Of a DNA stretch of 40,488 nt, positions 24,808-34,737 are shown piece by piece. The stretch comes from Crocinitomicaceae bacterium (lineage in GTDB: Bacteria; Bacteroidota; Bacteroidia; Flavobacteriales_D; Crocinitomicaceae). The stretch covers positions 1 through 40,488 of the forward strand of contig JALRFI010000172.1 in NCBI GenBank assembly GCA_023253775.1, given 5' to 3'. Position 1 is the first letter of the stretch. Each line of letters begins with the position of its first letter. Under the pieces are notes generated by a model that worked only from the letters and a program-made list of their open reading frames with translations, was not told the DNA's origin and did not search any database. The position numbers and the translations under genes are program-made.

Positions 24808-25732
24808 CCTAAGTGTCGAACATCTAACCGGGATCAATGACCTCACTCGTGAGGATATAGAGCTGATCTTCAAAACAGCAGATAGCTTTAAAGAGGTCAT
24901 TAACAGACCAATCAAAAAGGTTCCATCACTCAGGGATATTACAATTGCTAATTTATTTTTCGAGAACTCAACAAGAACCAGACTTTCATTCGAATTGGCA
25001 GAGAAACGACTTTCGGCTGATGTTGTGAACTTCAGTGCCGCAAGTAGTTCGGTGAAAAAGGGGGAAACGCTTATTGATACAGTAAACAATATCTTGTCAA
25101 TGAAAGTGGATATGGTTGTTATGAGACACCCAAACCCTGGAGCTGCAAAGTTTTTATCGGAAAGGATCAACGCTAAGGTGGTGAATGCCGGAGATGGTAC
25201 TCATGAACATCCAACTCAAGCTTTGCTTGATGCATATTCGATCAGAGAACGTCTAGGCTCAGTCGAAGGTAAAAAAGTTGTGATCGTAGGTGACATTCTT
25301 CATTCAAGAGTAGCATTGTCCAACATTTATTGTCTTCAGAAACTGGGAGCCGAAGTGATGGTTTGCGGACCTACAACCTTGATTCCAAAATACATTGAAG
25401 AATTAGGGGTTAAAGTTGAACACAATCTGATCAGAGCACTTGAATGGTGTGATGTGGCAAATATGCTGCGTATCCAGTTGGAGCGTCAAGATATCAAGTA
25501 TTTCCCGTCACTTAGAGAGTATTCCATGCAGTTCGGATTGAACAAAGAAATCCTTGACGCTTTACCGAAGGAAATTATTGTAATGCACCCAGGTCCAATA
25601 AACCGTGGTGTAGAAATCACAAGTGACGTTGCAGACTCTAAACAATCAATCATTCTTCAGCAGGTTGAGAATGGAGTGGCAGTGAGAATGGCTGTAATTT
25701 ATTTACTTGCGGCGAAAATAGAACGTCAATAA
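24800..25732 (+). CDS. pyrB: aspartate carbamoyltransferase catalytic subunit
   Basis: 310 residues from ATG 24800, matching the usual ATCase length; the track's start at 24740 lies deep in pyrR and adds 20 unrelated residues. It catalyses carbamoyl phosphate plus L-aspartate to carbamoyl aspartate, the first committed step of pyrimidine synthesis. Motifs: carbamoyl-phosphate loop FENSTRTRLSF, VVMRHPNPGA, the HEHPTQALLDAY signature and HPGPINRGVEI. No pyrI regulatory subunit follows, consistent with a PyrR-controlled type. Confidence 0.97.
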   Translation: MNNLSVEHLTGINDLTREDIELIFKTADSFKEVINRPIKKVPSLRDITIANLFFENSTRTRLSFELAEKRLSADVVNFSAASSSVKKGETLIDTVNNILSMKVDMVVMRHPNPGAAKFLSERINAKVVNAGDGTHEHPTQALLDAYSIRERLGSVEGKKVVIVGDILHSRVALSNIYCLQKLGAEVMVCGPTTLIPKYIEELGVKVEHNLIRALEWCDVANMLRIQLERQDIKYFPSLREYSMQFGLNKEILDALPKEIIVMHPGPINRGVEITSDVADSKQSIILQQVENGVAVRMAVIYLLAAKIERQ

Positions 25733-25740
25733 AAAATTAT

Positions 25741-25748
25741 TAAATTTG
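25741..25748 (+). promoter_or_regulatory. -7 element before the STAS gene
   Basis: TAAATTTG matches TAnnTTTG and sits 15 bases before ATG 25764, just after the pyrB stop. No -33 TTG is seen at the right distance, so the call rests on one box. Confidence 0.4.
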
Positions 25749-25763
25749 GACAAACACGACACA

Positions 25764-26105
25764 ATGAACTTTGAGACTTCCAAGACACAAAATGAGGCTG
25801 TAGTCAGAACAAATGTTGAAAAGCTTGATGCTTCCAATGCTCCTGAATTAAAAGCTGAATTGGTTCTTTTGAATAAAAGCGGGGTAAACAATATTGTGAT
25901 CGATCTTTCCAAAACGAAGTATTGTGATTCTTCAGGTCTAAGCGCTGTGTTAACTGCAAATAGATTATGTAAGGACACAAGTGGTAACTTCGTGTTGTGT
26001 GGTCTTCAGGAAGGAGTTAAAAAATTGATTGAGATCGCTCAATTGGATAAAGTTTTAGTTATCACCGAAAATGAAGAAGCAGCTCTAAATGAGTTGCATA
26101 AGTGA
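25764..26105 (+). CDS. STAS-domain anti-sigma factor antagonist
   Basis: 113 residues from ATG 25764; the track's TTG 25746 falls inside the -7 box. The single STAS domain carries IVIDLSKTKYCDSSGLSAVL, where Ser57 of DSSGL aligns with the Ser phosphorylated in SpoIIAA. Such proteins bind an anti-sigma or HPK-type kinase in a partner switch. The kinase and phosphatase are not adjacent; the SiaB-like protein at 20172 is a candidate only by presence. Its stop overlaps the GTG of the RNase Z gene by four bases (GTGA), an unusual pairing. Confidence 0.9.
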   Translation: MNFETSKTQNEAVVRTNVEKLDASNAPELKAELVLLNKSGVNNIVIDLSKTKYCDSSGLSAVLTANRLCKDTSGNFVLCGLQEGVKKLIEIAQLDKVLVITENEEAALNELHK

Positions 26106-27013
26106 GTTTTGAGATAATTATCCTGGGCAGCGGTGCTGCAATTCCTACTTCAAGAAGAAATCCTACTTCGCAGTATATCGTTTGTAATGAGCGTCATATT
26201 CTGATCGATTGCGGGGAAGGTACTCAAATGCAGATCCGAAAATATGGAGTGCGTTTCCAGCGAATCAATTATATTTTGATTTCACATCTTCATGGTGATC
26301 ATTTCTTCGGATTAGTTGGATTGATAAGTACAATGCGATTAATGGGAAGAGATAAAAATCTAGTGATATACGGGCCGGTTGGTTTGGAAATGATTATCAG
26401 GACTCAATTGGAAATTGGAGATTCAAAACTTGATTTCGAAATAGATTTTGTAGAACTTGATGGAAAAACTGCTAGAATGATCTATGAAGATAATCTCATC
26501 GAAATTCATACTTTTCCCTTGAAGCATAGAATTCCCACCAACGGATTTTTGATCAAGGAAAAGATCAAGGAGCGTAAGCTGAATAGTTCCAAGATCAAAG
26601 GATCTGGATTGTTATTTGAACATTTTCACCGATTGAAATCAGGAGAGGATATTTTTACTGATGATGGGAAAATGTATAAAAACGAAGATTATACCTTGCC
26701 ACCTAATCCTTCTAAATCATATGCTTTTTGTTCTGATACATCATATTTTGAGGATTTGATACCTCACATTCAAGGAGTGGATCTTTTGTACCACGAGGCT
26801 ACATTTATTGAGAAGGAAAAATCAAGGGCAAAGGCTACCTTTCATTCTACTGCGAAACAGGCAGCAACAATTGCGATAAAATCCGGTGTTAAAAAGCTTT
26901 TGCTTGGTCATATTAGTGCGCGTTACTCAAATGATCTTGATCATCTGAAGGAGGCGGCAGAGATCTTTGAAAATGTTCTGGTAGCCGAAGATGGTTCACA
27001 TCACATTTTGTAA
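26102..27013 (+). CDS. rnz: ribonuclease Z
   Basis: 303 residues starting with GTG, fixed by the family's N-terminus (FEIIILGSGAAIPTSRR). A metallo-beta-lactamase-fold endonuclease that matures tRNA 3' ends. Zinc ligands are His62, His64, Asp66 and His67 in HLHGDHFFG; later AFCSDTSYFE, YHEATF and LLLGHISARY complete the site. An exosite-like hydrophilic insert lies at about residues 140-200. It is translationally coupled to the STAS gene. Confidence 0.96.
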   Translation: MSFEIIILGSGAAIPTSRRNPTSQYIVCNERHILIDCGEGTQMQIRKYGVRFQRINYILISHLHGDHFFGLVGLISTMRLMGRDKNLVIYGPVGLEMIIRTQLEIGDSKLDFEIDFVELDGKTARMIYEDNLIEIHTFPLKHRIPTNGFLIKEKIKERKLNSSKIKGSGLLFEHFHRLKSGEDIFTDDGKMYKNEDYTLPPNPSKSYAFCSDTSYFEDLIPHIQGVDLLYHEATFIEKEKSRAKATFHSTAKQAATIAIKSGVKKLLLGHISARYSNDLDHLKEAAEIFENVLVAEDGSHHIL

Positions 27014-27081
27014 TCGGGTTATCAACGTAATTTCGTTTAAAAGTCCTCGTAAAATCGAGTGAAACAGGGGCCTGCTCTTAT

Positions 27082-27089
27082 TATTTTTG
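27082..27089 (+). promoter_or_regulatory. -7 element before parE
   Basis: TATTTTTG matches TAnnTTTG 26 bases before ATG 27116. No clear -33 element is visible, so this is tentative. Confidence 0.35.
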
Positions 27090-27115
27090 TTAGTTACCCG
27101 AATAAGCAATTCAAA

Positions 27116-28999
27116 ATGGCAGAAAATCAATATACAGAGGAGAATATCAGGTCGCTGGACTGGAAAGAGCACATTCGCCTGAGGCCAGGTATGTACATTG
27201 GTAAACTTGGAGATGGTTCCGCTGCAGATGACGGGATCTATATCCTTGTCAAGGAAGTGGTGGATAATTGCATCGACGAGTTTGTCATGGGCAATGGGAA
27301 AAAGGTGGAGATTATGGTTAAGGAAGGGATGGTTTCTATAAGGGATTATGGTCGCGGCATTCCTTTGGGTAAAGTAATAGATTGTGTTTCTCAAATCAAT
27401 ACTGGCGGCAAATACGATTCTAAGGCGTTTAAAAAATCAGTTGGATTAAATGGTGTTGGTACTAAAGCGGTAAATGCACTTTCTTCTCACTTCATGGTTT
27501 ATTCTGTGAGAGACGGTGAGAAAAAGCAGGCTGAATTTGTAAAAGGTGAGCTTGTAGAGGATCACAAACTTACGAAAACCGATGAGCCAAATGGTACTTA
27601 TGTAGAGTTTACTCCCGATGATACGATCTTCAAGAAGTACGCATTTAAAACTGCTTATCTTGAAAAGATGATCTGGAATTATTGTTATCTCAACAGGGGA
27701 CTATCAATTCATTTCAATGGAGAACGTTTCCAGTCAAAGGATGGTTTAAAGGATCTATTGGAAAATAATATGGATGGGGATCCATTATATCCAATCATCC
27801 ATTTGGAGGGCGAAGATATCGAAGTGGCATTCACGCACGGAAAAACGTATGGTGAAGATTATTATTCTTTTGTCAATGGACAGCATACTACTCAGGGAGG
27901 TACTCATCAAAGTGCATTTAGAGAGTCTGTAGCGAAAGTTATCCGCGATTTTTATAACAAGAACTACGAAGCATCAGATATCCGCCAGTCGATCGTAGCT
28001 GCGATTTCCGTGAAGGTTATAGAGCCTGTTTTTGAATCACAGACTAAAACTAAACTTGGATCTCAGGAAATTGAACCGGGTGGAAAGTCGATCAGAGCAT
28101 TCGTAAATGACTTCCTTAAAGAAAAGTTAGATAATTATCTGCACAGAAATCAAGATGTCGCGGATATCATTGAGCGAAAGATTAAGCAGTCAGAGCGAGA
28201 AAGAAAAGAGTTGTCCGGTATTCGAAAGCTGGCAAGAGAAAGAGCGAAGAAATCAAGTCTACACAATAAGAAGCTTAGAGATTGCAAGGTTCATCTTGTC
28301 GATCTAAAAGATGAACGTAGAGAAAATTCAACGCTTTTCATTACCGAAGGGGACTCTGCGAGTGGGTCGATCACAAAGTCAAGAGATGTTGCAACTCAGG
28401 CGGTGTTCTCCTTGCGTGGAAAGCCTTTAAATTGCTATGGGCTCACAAAGAAAGTAGTGTATGAAAACGAGGAGTTCAATTTGATACAGGCTGCACTCGA
28501 TATCGAGGAGGATATGGATAACCTTCGTTACAACAAAATCGTTATTGCAACTGATGCTGATGTGGATGGAATGCATATCCGAATGTTATTATTAACCTTC
28601 TTTTTACAGTTCTTTCCTGATCTGGTCAAAAGAAATCACGTTTATGTTCTTCAGACCCCGTTGTTTCGGGTTAGAAATAAAAAGAAAACAATCTATTGTT
28701 ATTCTGAGGAAGAGCGAAGATCTGCAATCGAAGAGTTAGGAAAAAATCCTGAGATTACAAGATTCAAGGGGTTAGGTGAGATCTCTCCGGATGAGTTTAA
28801 AAATTTTATTGGAGAAGATATAAGACTTGAACCTGTCGTTTTAACAAAAGACGCTTCTATTGAAACGATCCTTTCCTATTTTATGGGAAAGAATACACAG
28901 GATAGACAAGATTTTATCATTGATAATCTGAGGGTAGAAAAAGATCTGGCAGAAGAACTTGCTACCGAAGGATCAGAAGGATTTGAAATTGCATCATAA
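27116..28999 (+). CDS. parE: DNA topoisomerase IV subunit B (ParE)
   Basis: 627 residues from ATG 27116; the GTG at 27059 in the track precedes the -7 box and adds unrelated residues. The ATPase subunit of the type IIA enzyme that decatenates chromosomes. Order: GHKL ATPase ([11 protein letters not shown] with the catalytic Glu and Asn, [20 protein letters not shown]), transducer, TOPRIM ([23 protein letters not shown]), and a C-terminal tail with RFKGLGEI. It is followed two bases later by parC. Pairing with a ParC-type A subunit, rather than gyrA, supports ParE over GyrB. Confidence 0.94.
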   Translation: MAENQYTEENIRSLDWKEHIRLRPGMYIGKLGDGSAADDGIYILVKEVVDNCIDEFVMGNGKKVEIMVKEGMVSIRDYGRGIPLGKVIDCVSQINTGGKYDSKAFKKSVGLNGVGTKAVNALSSHFMVYSVRDGEKKQAEFVKGELVEDHKLTKTDEPNGTYVEFTPDDTIFKKYAFKTAYLEKMIWNYCYLNRGLSIHFNGERFQSKDGLKDLLENNMDGDPLYPIIHLEGEDIEVAFTHGKTYGEDYYSFVNGQHTTQGGTHQSAFRESVAKVIRDFYNKNYEASDIRQSIVAAISVKVIEPVFESQTKTKLGSQEIEPGGKSIRAFVNDFLKEKLDNYLHRNQDVADIIERKIKQSERERKELSGIRKLARERAKKSSLHNKKLRDCKVHLVDLKDERRENSTLFITEGDSASGSITKSRDVATQAVFSLRGKPLNCYGLTKKVVYENEEFNLIQAALDIEEDMDNLRYNKIVIATDADVDGMHIRMLLLTFFLQFFPDLVKRNHVYVLQTPLFRVRNKKKTIYCYSEEERRSAIEELGKNPEITRFKGLGEISPDEFKNFIGEDIRLEPVVLTKDASIETILSYFMGKNTQDRQDFIIDNLRVEKDLAEELATEGSEGFEIAS

Positions 29000-29001
29000 T
29001 C

Positions 29002-31704
29002 ATGGCGGAAGAAGAAAACGAAGAACTGGACGGAATCCAGGGTGAACATTCTAAACCTCAGGATACAGCAGGTAGTGATTCGATTATCCCTGTAGGGGGG
29101 TTGTATGAGAACTGGTTCCTGGATTATGCAAGTTATGTGATCCTTGAGAGAGCTGTCCCTTCATTATATGATGGTTTAAAGCCTGTTCAGAGAAGGATCC
29201 TTCATTCCATGAAAGAAATGGAAGATGGTCGTTACAATAAGGTAGCGAATATCATCGGAAATACAATGAAATATCACCCTCATGGTGATGCTTCTATTGG
29301 TGATGCTTTGGTGCAGCTGGGCCAAAAAGATCTTCTAATTGATTGCCAGGGAAACTGGGGAAATACCCTTACAGGTGACGGAGCTGCAGCACCACGTTAC
29401 ATAGAAGCAAGATTATCAAAGTTTGCATTACACGTTGTTTTCAATCCGAAAACGACAGACTGGTTGTCGAGTTATGATGGCCGTAATAAAGAACCGGAAC
29501 AACTGCCGGTGAAATTCCCATTGTTGCTTGCGCAAGGAGCAGAGGGTATTGCTGTCGGAATGGCGTGTAAATTCTTGCCGCATAACTTTATCGAACTTAT
29601 CGATCAATCGATCAACCACCTTAGGGGGAAAAAGGTAGAGATCCTGCCTGATTTTCCGAATGGAGGAATGGCCGACTTCAGTAATTACAACGACGGGTTA
29701 AGAGGTGGTAAGGTAAGAGTTCGGGCCAAGATCAAGAAGTTTGACAACAAAACACTTGTGATTAACGAAGTTCCCTTTGGAACCACGACTGGATCATTGA
29801 TCGATTCAGTGATTAAGGCTAATGACAAGGGAAAGATCAAGATCAAAAAGATCGAAGACAATACAGCATCGGAAGCAGAGATCATCATTCACCTTGCTCC
29901 GGGAGTCTCTCCTGATAAAACAATTGATGCACTCTATGCATTCACGGATTGTGAAGTCTCGATCTCTCCAAACTCTTCAATCATCGATAAAGATCGTCCA
30001 CGTTTCATGGGCGTTAGCGAGATCCTCAAAGTGAATACGGATAATACTGTTCGACTTTTGAAGAAGGAACTTGAGATCCGACTGGACGAACTTGAAAGAC
30101 AATGGCATTTCTCAACTTTGGAGAAGATCTTCATTAATGAGGAGATGTACATAGATTTCAAATTGTACGACAACCGAGAATCATTGTATGAGTACTTGTA
30201 TAAGCAATTTTCCAAGTTCAAGAAACAGTTGATTCGTGAGATTGTGGATGAGGATCTGCAAAAACTTACACAGATCCCAATGATCCGTATTACAAGATTT
30301 GATGCTTCAAAAGCTGATGAGGCTTTGCTTAAAATCGAGGAGGAGATGGTTGTAGTGAAGAATCATCTTGCAAATTTGATCGAATATGCGATCGATTATT
30401 ACAAAGATCTTAAGAAACGCTTTGGTGAAGGACGTGAAAGAAAGACGGAGATAAAAGTCTTTGATAACATTTCTGCGACAAAAGTGATTATTGCGAATCG
30501 AAAGCTATATGTTGATACTGAGGAAGGATTTATTGGGTATGGACTGAAAAAGAATGACCCTGTAAATGACTGTTCAGAAATTGATGATGTGATCATTTTC
30601 TTTAATACGGGGAAAATGATGGTGACGAAGGTGGCAGACAAGAAATTCGTCGGTAAAGGAATTATTCATGCGGATGTCTGGAAGAAAGGAGATAAGAGAA
30701 CGATCTATCATTTGATCTATCAGGATGGTTCTTCCGGAGCTGCCATGATGAAAAGATTCTATGTTAATTCGATTACAAGAGACACTGAATACGATCTTAC
30801 AAGAGGTACCAAAGGCTCTAAAGTATTGTACTTTTCGGTTCATCAAAACGGTGAAAGAGAAGTGGTGAGTGTATTGTTGAGACCGCGTCCACATTTAAAA
30901 CGATTGAGGTTTGATGTAGATATGGGAATTCTTCTTATCAAAGGGCGTCAATCCGCTGGAAATAGAGTTACAAAGGAGATCGTTCAGAAGGTTGTACAGA
31001 AAGAAGTTGGGGGCTCAACACTGGCAGCAAGAAAGATCTGGTTCGATACCGTGGTCGGTCGTTTAAACGATGAGGGACGAGGGAAATTCCTAGGTTCTTT
31101 CAAAGGTGAAGACAAGCTTCTTACATTATATAAAACAGGAGAATATCGACTAAGTAATTTTGATCTTTCCAATCACTTTGATGAAGACATGGTCCACATT
31201 GAAAAGTGGCATCCTGATCGACCTGTTTCTGCAGTATATTACGACCCTGAGAAAGACTTGCACTTTGTGAAGCGATTCCTTTGTGAGGTTACATCAGATA
31301 AAAAAGTAAGCTTCATCAGTGAAGTCGAAGGAGCTCATCTTGATGTAGTGTCAACTGCTTTTCGACCTGTGATAAAGATCGTTTACAACAAGCTTCTCAA
31401 GGAAACTAAGAATCTACCTGATAATGAGATTCAAGTTGCAGATTTTATTGATGTTAAAGGATTGAAGGCTCAAGGAAATCAGTTGACGAAACTGAAAGTG
31501 AAGGAGATCGTTCTTACGCATATTATCGAAGGTGATGAGCCATGGCCAGATGATCAAGTTTCAGAAGATTCGGAAATTGACGAAGTAGAAGAAGGAGATG
31601 TAGATTTAGATTCTGATTCTGAGGGAGAAGCTTCAGAAGGTGAATCAACAATGGAGTGGGACTTTACCAAAAAGGATGAGGACGATCAAATGACGTTGTT
31701 CTAG
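29002..31704 (+). CDS. parC: DNA topoisomerase IV subunit A (ParC)
   Basis: 900 residues. The DNA cleavage/ligation subunit. The catalytic Tyr133 sits in APRYIEARLS, after the winged-helix segment YHPHGDASIGDAL. Coiled-coil and tower regions follow, then a C-terminal DNA-binding beta-propeller (about residues 500-800) and a very acidic tail (SEIDEVEEGDVDLDSDSEGE) ending DQMTLF. The quinolone-contact position equal to E. coli Ser80 is Ala97, and that of Glu84 is Asp101. It is co-transcribed with parE. No convincing terminator is seen after it. Confidence 0.94.
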   Translation: MAEEENEELDGIQGEHSKPQDTAGSDSIIPVGGLYENWFLDYASYVILERAVPSLYDGLKPVQRRILHSMKEMEDGRYNKVANIIGNTMKYHPHGDASIGDALVQLGQKDLLIDCQGNWGNTLTGDGAAAPRYIEARLSKFALHVVFNPKTTDWLSSYDGRNKEPEQLPVKFPLLLAQGAEGIAVGMACKFLPHNFIELIDQSINHLRGKKVEILPDFPNGGMADFSNYNDGLRGGKVRVRAKIKKFDNKTLVINEVPFGTTTGSLIDSVIKANDKGKIKIKKIEDNTASEAEIIIHLAPGVSPDKTIDALYAFTDCEVSISPNSSIIDKDRPRFMGVSEILKVNTDNTVRLLKKELEIRLDELERQWHFSTLEKIFINEEMYIDFKLYDNRESLYEYLYKQFSKFKKQLIREIVDEDLQKLTQIPMIRITRFDASKADEALLKIEEEMVVVKNHLANLIEYAIDYYKDLKKRFGEGRERKTEIKVFDNISATKVIIANRKLYVDTEEGFIGYGLKKNDPVNDCSEIDDVIIFFNTGKMMVTKVADKKFVGKGIIHADVWKKGDKRTIYHLIYQDGSSGAAMMKRFYVNSITRDTEYDLTRGTKGSKVLYFSVHQNGEREVVSVLLRPRPHLKRLRFDVDMGILLIKGRQSAGNRVTKEIVQKVVQKEVGGSTLAARKIWFDTVVGRLNDEGRGKFLGSFKGEDKLLTLYKTGEYRLSNFDLSNHFDEDMVHIEKWHPDRPVSAVYYDPEKDLHFVKRFLCEVTSDKKVSFISEVEGAHLDVVSTAFRPVIKIVYNKLLKETKNLPDNEIQVADFIDVKGLKAQGNQLTKLKVKEIVLTHIIEGDEPWPDDQVSEDSEIDEVEEGDVDLDSDSEGEASEGESTMEWDFTKKDEDDQMTLF

Positions 31705-31793
31705 GAATCATCGTTTTAGCTTTTCATTCTGTCATTTTCACAAATTGAACGTCTTCCATCTGAATGTCGGTTTTTTTTCTGAAGATCATTAAT

Positions 31794-31801
31794 TATCTTT
31801 G
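31794..31801 (+). promoter_or_regulatory. ornithine aminotransferase promoter -7 element
   Basis: TATCTTTG matches TAnnTTTG, with a T-rich run about 20 bases upstream. The predicted leader to ATG 31887 is about 80 bases, longer than for the other promoters in this window. Confidence 0.55.
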
Positions 31802-31886
31802 CCATAGGATGATTTCTCTCCTGGTTCAATGAGGAAAGGATGGTTGCTCTCCGTGACGAGTGACTTTGAATTCAAACGCTATTATA

Positions 31887-33167
31887 ATGCAAGAAACAAT
31901 GGAAAAATCGAAGTCAGCAGAATTGATGCAGATTGAAGACAAGTATGGAGCTCATAATTATCATCCTCTTCCTGTTGTCCTTTCGAAAGGCGATGGTGTT
32001 TATGTGTGGGACGTTGAAGGGAAAAGATATTTCGATTTCCTGTCTGCTTATTCTGCCGTGAACCAAGGACATTGTCATCCAAAGATCATCAAAGCCTTAA
32101 CAGAGCAGGCGAGAAATCTAACACTGACATCCAGGGCATTTTATAATGATTCGCTGGGGGTTTATGAGAAATTCATTACATCCTATTTTGGATTTGATAA
32201 AGTCTTGCCTATGAATACTGGTGCTGAGGCTGTTGAAACAGCCATCAAGCTTTGCAGAAAATGGGCATATGAACAGAAAGGTATTCACGAAAATGATGCA
32301 AAGATCATCGTTTGTGAAGGCAACTTTCATGGAAGAACAACGACTATTATCTCCTTCTCAAATGACCCGGATGCGAACAAAAATTTTGGACCTTATACTC
32401 CGGGTTTTGTGCGCATTCCATACAATGACCTAGCGGCACTTGAGACTGCACTAAAAGAAGATAATATTGCTGGATTCCTGGTTGAACCAATCCAAGGTGA
32501 GGCAGGTGTTTATGTTCCTGATGAGGATTACTTGACTAAAGCACATGCTTTGTGTAAAAAGAATGGAGTTTTATTTATCGCAGACGAAGTGCAAACAGGA
32601 ATTGCTCGCACAGGAAGTATTTTGGCCATGTGCGGAAATTGCAATTGTGAGAATAAATGCGAAAAACAAGAGAGCTACAAACAACCAGATATATTAATTC
32701 TTGGTAAGGCACTTTCTGGAGGTGTTTATCCAGTTTCTGCTGTGCTGGCAAATGATGATGTCATGATGGTAATCAAACCAGGGCAGCACGGTTCAACTTT
32801 TGGAGGAAATCCGCTTGCTTCAAAAGTTGCCATGGCAGCATTGACCGTCGTAGACGATGAAAGACTTATGCAGAATGCTCGAAGGCTGGGTCAAATTTTT
32901 AGAACAGAGATGCAACGAATTATTGACAATTCCGATCTTGTTTTGAAGGTTCGAGGAAAAGGGCTTTTAAATGCGATCATTGTCAATGATACCCCAGATA
33001 GCTCAACAGCGTGGGATCTGTGTATGCAATTAAAAGAAAATGGATTGTTGGCAAAACCAACACATGGTAACATTATTCGCTTTGCTCCACCACTAGTGAT
33101 GAATGAAGAGCAATTGATGGAATGTGTTGCAATTATTGAAAAAACGATCAACTCTTTTGTTAAATAA
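31887..33167 (+). CDS. rocD: ornithine--oxo-acid aminotransferase
   Basis: 426 residues from ATG 31887; the track's GTG 31860 or ATG 31899 are alternatives. A class III PLP aminotransferase converting ornithine and 2-oxoglutarate to glutamate semialdehyde and glutamate. Motifs: [49 protein letters not shown], and [15 protein letters not shown] with PLP Lys274, then [13 protein letters not shown]. Between DEVQTG and the PLP lysine there is a Cys-rich insert, C249-x2-C252-x-C254-x3-C258. Substrate assignment rests on overall likeness to ornithine aminotransferases and could be another omega-amino acid. Confidence 0.9.
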   Translation: MQETMEKSKSAELMQIEDKYGAHNYHPLPVVLSKGDGVYVWDVEGKRYFDFLSAYSAVNQGHCHPKIIKALTEQARNLTLTSRAFYNDSLGVYEKFITSYFGFDKVLPMNTGAEAVETAIKLCRKWAYEQKGIHENDAKIIVCEGNFHGRTTTIISFSNDPDANKNFGPYTPGFVRIPYNDLAALETALKEDNIAGFLVEPIQGEAGVYVPDEDYLTKAHALCKKNGVLFIADEVQTGIARTGSILAMCGNCNCENKCEKQESYKQPDILILGKALSGGVYPVSAVLANDDVMMVIKPGQHGSTFGGNPLASKVAMAALTVVDDERLMQNARRLGQIFRTEMQRIIDNSDLVLKVRGKGLLNAIIVNDTPDSSTAWDLCMQLKENGLLAKPTHGNIIRFAPPLVMNEEQLMECVAIIEKTINSFVK

Positions 33168-33254
33168 GTCGCGGAGGGTTCATAAAGAAAACATCAAATT
33201 ATAATCATCTCTCATTGATTTATTGTCGTTTTACCCAAAAATTGGTTGAATCAG

Positions 33255-33262
33255 TATATTTG
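33255..33262 (+). promoter_or_regulatory. phosphohexomutase promoter -7 element
   Basis: TATATTTG matches TAnnTTTG; the implied transcription start lies about 14 bases before the TTG start codon at 33281. The -33 region (TTTTAC) is weak. Confidence 0.5.
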
Positions 33263-33280
33263 TGACCTAAATAAAATAGT

Positions 33281-34690
33281 TTGGCAACAAAGATCAAATT
33301 TGGAACAGATGGCTGGAGAGCCATTATAGCGGAAGATTTCACAGTGGATAATGTCGCAAGAGTAACTTATGCTACAGCATTATGGTTGAAAAGCAATTAC
33401 GATAAACCAAGTGTGGTTTTGGGTCATGATTGTCGTTTTGCAGGTGAATTATTTATGGAAACAGCAGCCAGAATATTTGTCTCTCAGGGCATTCATGTTC
33501 GTATGTCTCGCGGTTTCGTTTCAACGCCAATGATCTCATTGGCTGCCAATCAATTCAATTGTGAGATTGGAGTGATCCTGACAGCAAGCCATAACCCGCC
33601 GAGCTATAATGGGTTTAAACTAAAAGCTTATTTTGGAGGACCCCTAGCACCTTGGCATGTTCAGGAAGTAGAAGACCTCATTCCGGATAATTGTCCGATC
33701 GATTTTAAAGGGATCGATATTGATGGAGCAATTGCGGCTGGTCAAATTGAAATAGTTGACTTTGAGACAAGATACGTTGATCATGTAAAAGCGAATTTCG
33801 ATATCGAAGCTATTAAAGCTTCAGGTTTGAAATTGACGTATGATGCCATGTATGGAGCTGGACAAAATGTACTGAAAAGAATACTTCCTGAGACTACATT
33901 TTTACATTGTGATTATAATCCATCATTTAATGGTCAGGCACCTGAACCAATTGCTAAAAACTTACAAGAGCTTGAACACTTCCTTAAGCAGAATGGTTCG
34001 ATGGATTGTGCTTTGGCAACAGATGGTGATGCCGACCGTATCGGTTTATACAATGGGAAGGGAGAATTCATTGATTCACATCACATCATTCTTTTACTGA
34101 TCCATTATTTGGTAAAGTATAAAAAGATGACTGGGAAAGTCGTGATTGCATTTTCAGTTACTCCCCGCGTTGAAAAAATGTGTGCGCATTATGGTTTAGA
34201 GATCCAAACCACAAAGATCGGTTTCAAGGAAATCGCTTCCATCATGGTTGAAGATGACGTGCTTCTTGGAGGAGAAGAGTCAGGAGGAATTGCTGTTAAA
34301 GGACACATTCCGGAAAGAGATGGAATTTGGATGGGATTGATCATCTGGGAATTCATGGCAAAGTCTGGAAAGACGCTGGATGAATTGATCGAAGAGGTCT
34401 ATGAGATCGTCGGTGAATTCAAGTTCGAAAGAAATGACCTTCATATTACAGAAGAACTGAAACAGAAGATCATTGCGAATTGTAAAGAAGACAAGTATAA
34501 ATCTTTTGGAGATTACAACGTGAGAGAAGTGAAGACCATTGATGGTTTTAAATACTTTTTCGATGACGAAAGATGGGTTATGATCAGACCTTCCGGAACT
34601 GAACCTGTTTTGAGAACCTACGCTGAAGCACCTACATTGGAAGAGGTTCGAAAAATTCTAAAACAAACAGAATTAACGATTTGTCAATAA
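33281..34690 (+). CDS. phosphoglucomutase/phosphomannomutase family protein
   Basis: 469 residues of the alpha-D-phosphohexomutase superfamily, moving phosphate between C1 and C6 of hexose phosphates via a phosphoserine. Motifs: N-terminal IKFGTDGWRAIIAEDFTV, active-site Ser103 in TASHNPP, metal loop DGDADR (248-253), sugar loop GGEESGG, and phosphate loop RPSGTEPVLRTY. The start codon is TTG: no ATG lies between the promoter and the conserved FGTDGWR motif. The exact sugar (glucose, mannose or glucosamine) is not fixed by these motifs. A terminator follows directly. Confidence 0.92.
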   Translation: MATKIKFGTDGWRAIIAEDFTVDNVARVTYATALWLKSNYDKPSVVLGHDCRFAGELFMETAARIFVSQGIHVRMSRGFVSTPMISLAANQFNCEIGVILTASHNPPSYNGFKLKAYFGGPLAPWHVQEVEDLIPDNCPIDFKGIDIDGAIAAGQIEIVDFETRYVDHVKANFDIEAIKASGLKLTYDAMYGAGQNVLKRILPETTFLHCDYNPSFNGQAPEPIAKNLQELEHFLKQNGSMDCALATDGDADRIGLYNGKGEFIDSHHIILLLIHYLVKYKKMTGKVVIAFSVTPRVEKMCAHYGLEIQTTKIGFKEIASIMVEDDVLLGGEESGGIAVKGHIPERDGIWMGLIIWEFMAKSGKTLDELIEEVYEIVGEFKFERNDLHITEELKQKIIANCKEDKYKSFGDYNVREVKTIDGFKYFFDDERWVMIRPSGTEPVLRTYAEAPTLEEVRKILKQTELTICQ

Positions 34691-34694
34691 TAAG

Positions 34695-34716
34695 TCCCTC
34701 CTCGGAGGGATTTTTT
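34695..34716 (+). terminator. rho-independent terminator
   Basis: A compact stem TCCCTC / GAGGGA with a CTCG loop and six T residues, five bases after the mutase stop. Confidence 0.9.
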
Positions 34717-34737
34717 ATTAAATTTCAAATAAAAACC

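Noticed and set aside
24652-25170. 172-residue minus-strand ORF over pyrR-pyrB
   Set aside because: It is the antisense of two confidently identified genes and has no recognisable domain.
27059-27115. Upstream GTG start for parE given by the ORF track
   Set aside because: It lies before the TAnnTTTG box and adds residues unlike ParE; ATG 27116 starts the conserved N-terminus.
31705-31790. Possible terminator after parC
   Set aside because: There is a T run (about 31771-31778) but no stem of useful strength before it.
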